Source: an uncultured Prevotella sp.
Lineage (GTDB): Bacteria > Bacteroidota > Bacteroidia > Bacteroidales > Bacteroidaceae
Direction: 5' to 3'
Assembly: GCA_900557035.1 (NCBI GenBank)
Contig: USRA01000079.1
Span: 1 to 7,382, forward strand
Length of the DNA stretch: 7,382 nucleotides
In this document: one piece after another, positions 6,066-7,382 of the stretch
How the letters are laid out: each line of letters opens with the position of its first letter
Numbering within the stretch: position 1 is the first letter of the stretch
Program-made: the position numbers and the translations under genes
Notes under the pieces: model-generated
What the model saw: the letters and a program-made list of their open reading frames with translations, nothing else
Databases searched by the model: none
Told to the model about the DNA's origin: nothing

Positions 6066-6221
6066 TTATTTGTTTTTCTGATGAAACTCCTTCCTTGTCT
6101 TAGCCATTGCTTTTGTAGCCCTATCGTGGGTCTCTATCAGCAATGGACTCTTGTAATATTGCACAATCTTGACTCTGACGCCACCTATCCAAACGTAATA
6201 TGTAGAAGTATCTTGTGTCAT
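6066..6221 (-). CDS. Unrecognised 51-residue basic protein coupled to the repair genes
   Basis: The frame starts with ATG two nt after the stop of the DNA alkylation repair gene and ends at TAA (6066-6068). The product begins MTQDTSTYYVWIGGVRVKIV and continues with YYKSPLLIETHDRATKAMAK to a Lys-rich tail (TRKEFHQKNK). The first half looks beta-strand-like with aromatic and Val/Ile alternation; the second half looks like a basic amphipathic helix. No signal peptide or membrane segment is seen. The 2-nt gap equals the one between the two upstream genes, which argues for a third operon member. The start of this gene is also carried in the degenerate copy at 3590-3628. I do not know the family. 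It might assist repair or bind nucleic acid (inference only). Confidence 0.6.
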   Translation of the reverse strand: MTQDTSTYYVWIGGVRVKIVQYYKSPLLIETHDRATKAMAKTRKEFHQKNK

Positions 6222-7070
6222 AATTATTTTGTCTTCAATGTCCGCAGATATTCCTTCTGCTCAGGCGTGATTCTGTAGCTCTCGATGGCCTTCTGAATGG
6301 TCTTGTTGTGCGTCCAGGGAGCAAGGCGGCGTTGCTCGATGTAGGGAATCGCCTGGTCCCATTGCTTGGCAAGGGCGGTGGCGAAGAACCAGGCTATCAT
6401 CATTTTTACGTAATACTCTTCGCTCCTTACTGATGCTGGAATTTCAAGATATTCTGCCTTGAAGTCTTTATCCAGGTAATGAGACATAAGTGTCTCTATT
6501 CCAAAACGACAAGTATAAACGTATGACGATTTACTCCAAGTCTTGATTTTCGTTAATAGCTCCTTCTTGTGTTTGGCAAACACCTTCGGAGACATGATGT
6601 CGCAAACTGCCCAGTTGTCCACGAATGGCAGAAATCTGTCTGTAAGACGAATGCATTCCTCGTAGTCCTTTACCTCGGAAACGAGGAGTCCGTGAAGCAT
6701 ATTCTCGTCGTAGTATTCGTGAGGAAGTTGACGAAGGAAATCTTTGCATTCTGATTCCTTTGTAAATTCTTTTGCAAACTTGCGAAGCACAGGCACACGA
6801 ATGCCTATGAAACTCTCCACAGGCACTCCCGGTGTCAGTTTGGCTTGGAAAGCAGCATACTGCTTATCCTGCATGGCGAACAGTCTTTCTTGAAGTGAAG
6901 TCATTTTTATCCTATTAATTTAATAATCTGTTTATCCGAAGCATCAGGCAGGATTTCTTTCAGATGCTCGAAAATCCTCTGATAAGATTCCTGAGGAGTT
7001 CGGTTGCATTGGCAAGCATCCCTGCCATAGAGATCTTCGGGAGTATTGAGCAGCGACCACCCCCAGCCAT
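6180..7070. repeat. Intact copy B of the alkylation-repair segment
   Basis: This is the counterpart of the degenerate block at 3585-3979, in direct orientation and about 2.2 kb away. It starts within the 51-residue gene, covers the whole alkylation repair gene, and ends within the AlkZ-related gene. It carries the two TGGCGAA sites (6379-6385 and 6874-6880) that bracket the 495 bp missing from copy A. Confidence 0.9.
6224..6904 (-). CDS. DNA alkylation repair protein, AlkD-like HEAT-repeat glycosylase
   Basis: This 226-residue cytoplasmic protein belongs to the DNA alkylation repair (AlkC/AlkD) family. These are all-helical HEAT-like proteins that excise alkylated bases such as 3-methyladenine and 7-methylguanine. 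Family signatures are visible: IGIRVPVLRKFAKE at residues 34-47, DNWAVCD at 96-102 (Trp98 and Asp102 keep the Trp-x3-Asp spacing of the AlkD catalytic pair), an Arg at 133 in a YTCRFGIETL segment, and the MMIAWFFATALAK helix at 168-180 with Trp172. The C-terminal WTHNKTIQKAIESYRI is also typical. Length is normal for the family. It lies between the AlkZ-related gene and the 51-residue gene with 2-nt gaps, so it is probably an internal operon gene whose promoter lies beyond the right edge. A broken paralogue lies at 3631-3815. Confidence 0.93.
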   Translation of the reverse strand: MTSLQERLFAMQDKQYAAFQAKLTPGVPVESFIGIRVPVLRKFAKEFTKESECKDFLRQLPHEYYDENMLHGLLVSEVKDYEECIRLTDRFLPFVDNWAVCDIMSPKVFAKHKKELLTKIKTWSKSSYVYTCRFGIETLMSHYLDKDFKAEYLEIPASVRSEEYYVKMMIAWFFATALAKQWDQAIPYIEQRRLAPWTHNKTIQKAIESYRITPEQKEYLRTLKTK

Positions 7071-7382
7071 ATTCATGATTGTGCTTGTCACGAGGGTAGA
7101 TGAAATCCTCGGTCACAATATAAGTTGCCATTTCCAGTCGGGTGAGATAACCGTCAAACTTGCTTCTCATTCCCTTGCCCGTAAAACCGCAGGAAGCTCG
7201 AAGTTCCCTTGTAATGAGACTGCCCGATGATTGAAGCGTGCTGAGAATGACTCCTTCTATCGAGTCATCATCTGGGCGAGGGTACTTGCTTCTTCTGTAG
7301 TTGCAGAAGTCCGGCCACCATTCCTGACTGATGAATCCTGCTTTCTTGTTAAAGAACTTTCCGTACATACACGGCATTTCCT
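6907..7382 (-). CDS. AlkZ-related / winged-helix-like protein, N-terminus cut by window edge
   Basis: At least 156 residues are visible from MPCMYGKFFNKKAGF to DASDKQIIKLIG, and the frame stays open to the last base. The Met at 7377 may be internal; the true start probably lies beyond the window. The segment SGSLITRELRASCGFTGKGMRSKFDGYLTRLEMATYIV resembles a winged-helix unit like those in YcaQ/AlkZ glycosylases (inference from pattern and from the repair neighbour, not from a search). AlkZ-type enzymes unhook crosslinked or alkylated bases, but the QxQ-type catalytic motif is not visible here. The stop lies 2 nt before the alkylation repair gene, indicating an operon. The last 53 codons are duplicated at 3818-3979. 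It could equally be a conserved protein of other function. Confidence 0.6.
   Translation of the reverse strand, partial: EMPCMYGKFFNKKAGFISQEWWPDFCNYRRSKYPRPDDDSIEGVILSTLQSSGSLITRELRASCGFTGKGMRSKFDGYLTRLEMATYIVTEDFIYPRDKHNHEYGWGWSLLNTPEDLYGRDACQCNRTPQESYQRIFEHLKEILPDASDKQIIKLIG

Overview
The window looks like a piece of a Bacteroidota chromosome, most likely from the Prevotella/Segatella group (inference from protein style, moderate GC, A-rich start contexts without Shine-Dalgarno sites, and promoters of the form TAnnTTTG followed by CA). All well-supported genes lie on the minus strand, so transcription runs from the right edge towards position 1.

Layout, right to left in transcription order. 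(1) A DNA-repair cassette at 6066-7382: an AlkZ-related winged-helix-like protein cut by the window edge, then a complete AlkD-like DNA alkylation repair protein (6224-6904), then an unrecognised 51-residue basic protein (6066-6221). Each gap is 2 nt, so this looks like one operon. (2) A spacer with short direct repeats, a promoter and a possible leader peptide, then a HAD-IA hydrolase (5158-5805). (3) A secreted M28 metallopeptidase (4049-5086) ending in a strong hairpin. (4) A degenerate second copy of the repair cassette (3585-3979). (5) An AraC-family regulator (2483-3373) with its own promoter and terminator. (6) The potassium transporter Kup (168-2144), with a promoter and a repeat-rich 5' leader, followed by a purine-rich (transcript sense) tail to the window edge.

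The most striking structure is the duplication. Positions 3585-3979 repeat 6180-about 7070 in the same orientation, but the left copy lacks 495 bp from the middle of the alkylation repair gene. The deletion lies exactly between two 7-bp TGGCGAA repeats of the intact copy, is in frame, and was accompanied by a 1-bp deletion that creates a stop. One end of the duplication abuts a degenerate heptamer repeat. The two copies bracket the peptidase and HAD genes as direct repeats.

Other points worth checking are the 51-residue gene coupled to the repair genes, an apparent His-to-Asn change at the last zinc ligand of the M28 peptidase, a 21-codon leader ORF overlapping the HAD start by ATGA, a 21-bp-phased direct repeat upstream of the AraC promoter, and three 22-23-bp-phased repeats in the kup leader. 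I see no RNA gene, CRISPR array, transposase or phage gene. Apart from the repair cassette, the genes look like a mixed housekeeping neighbourhood rather than one pathway.
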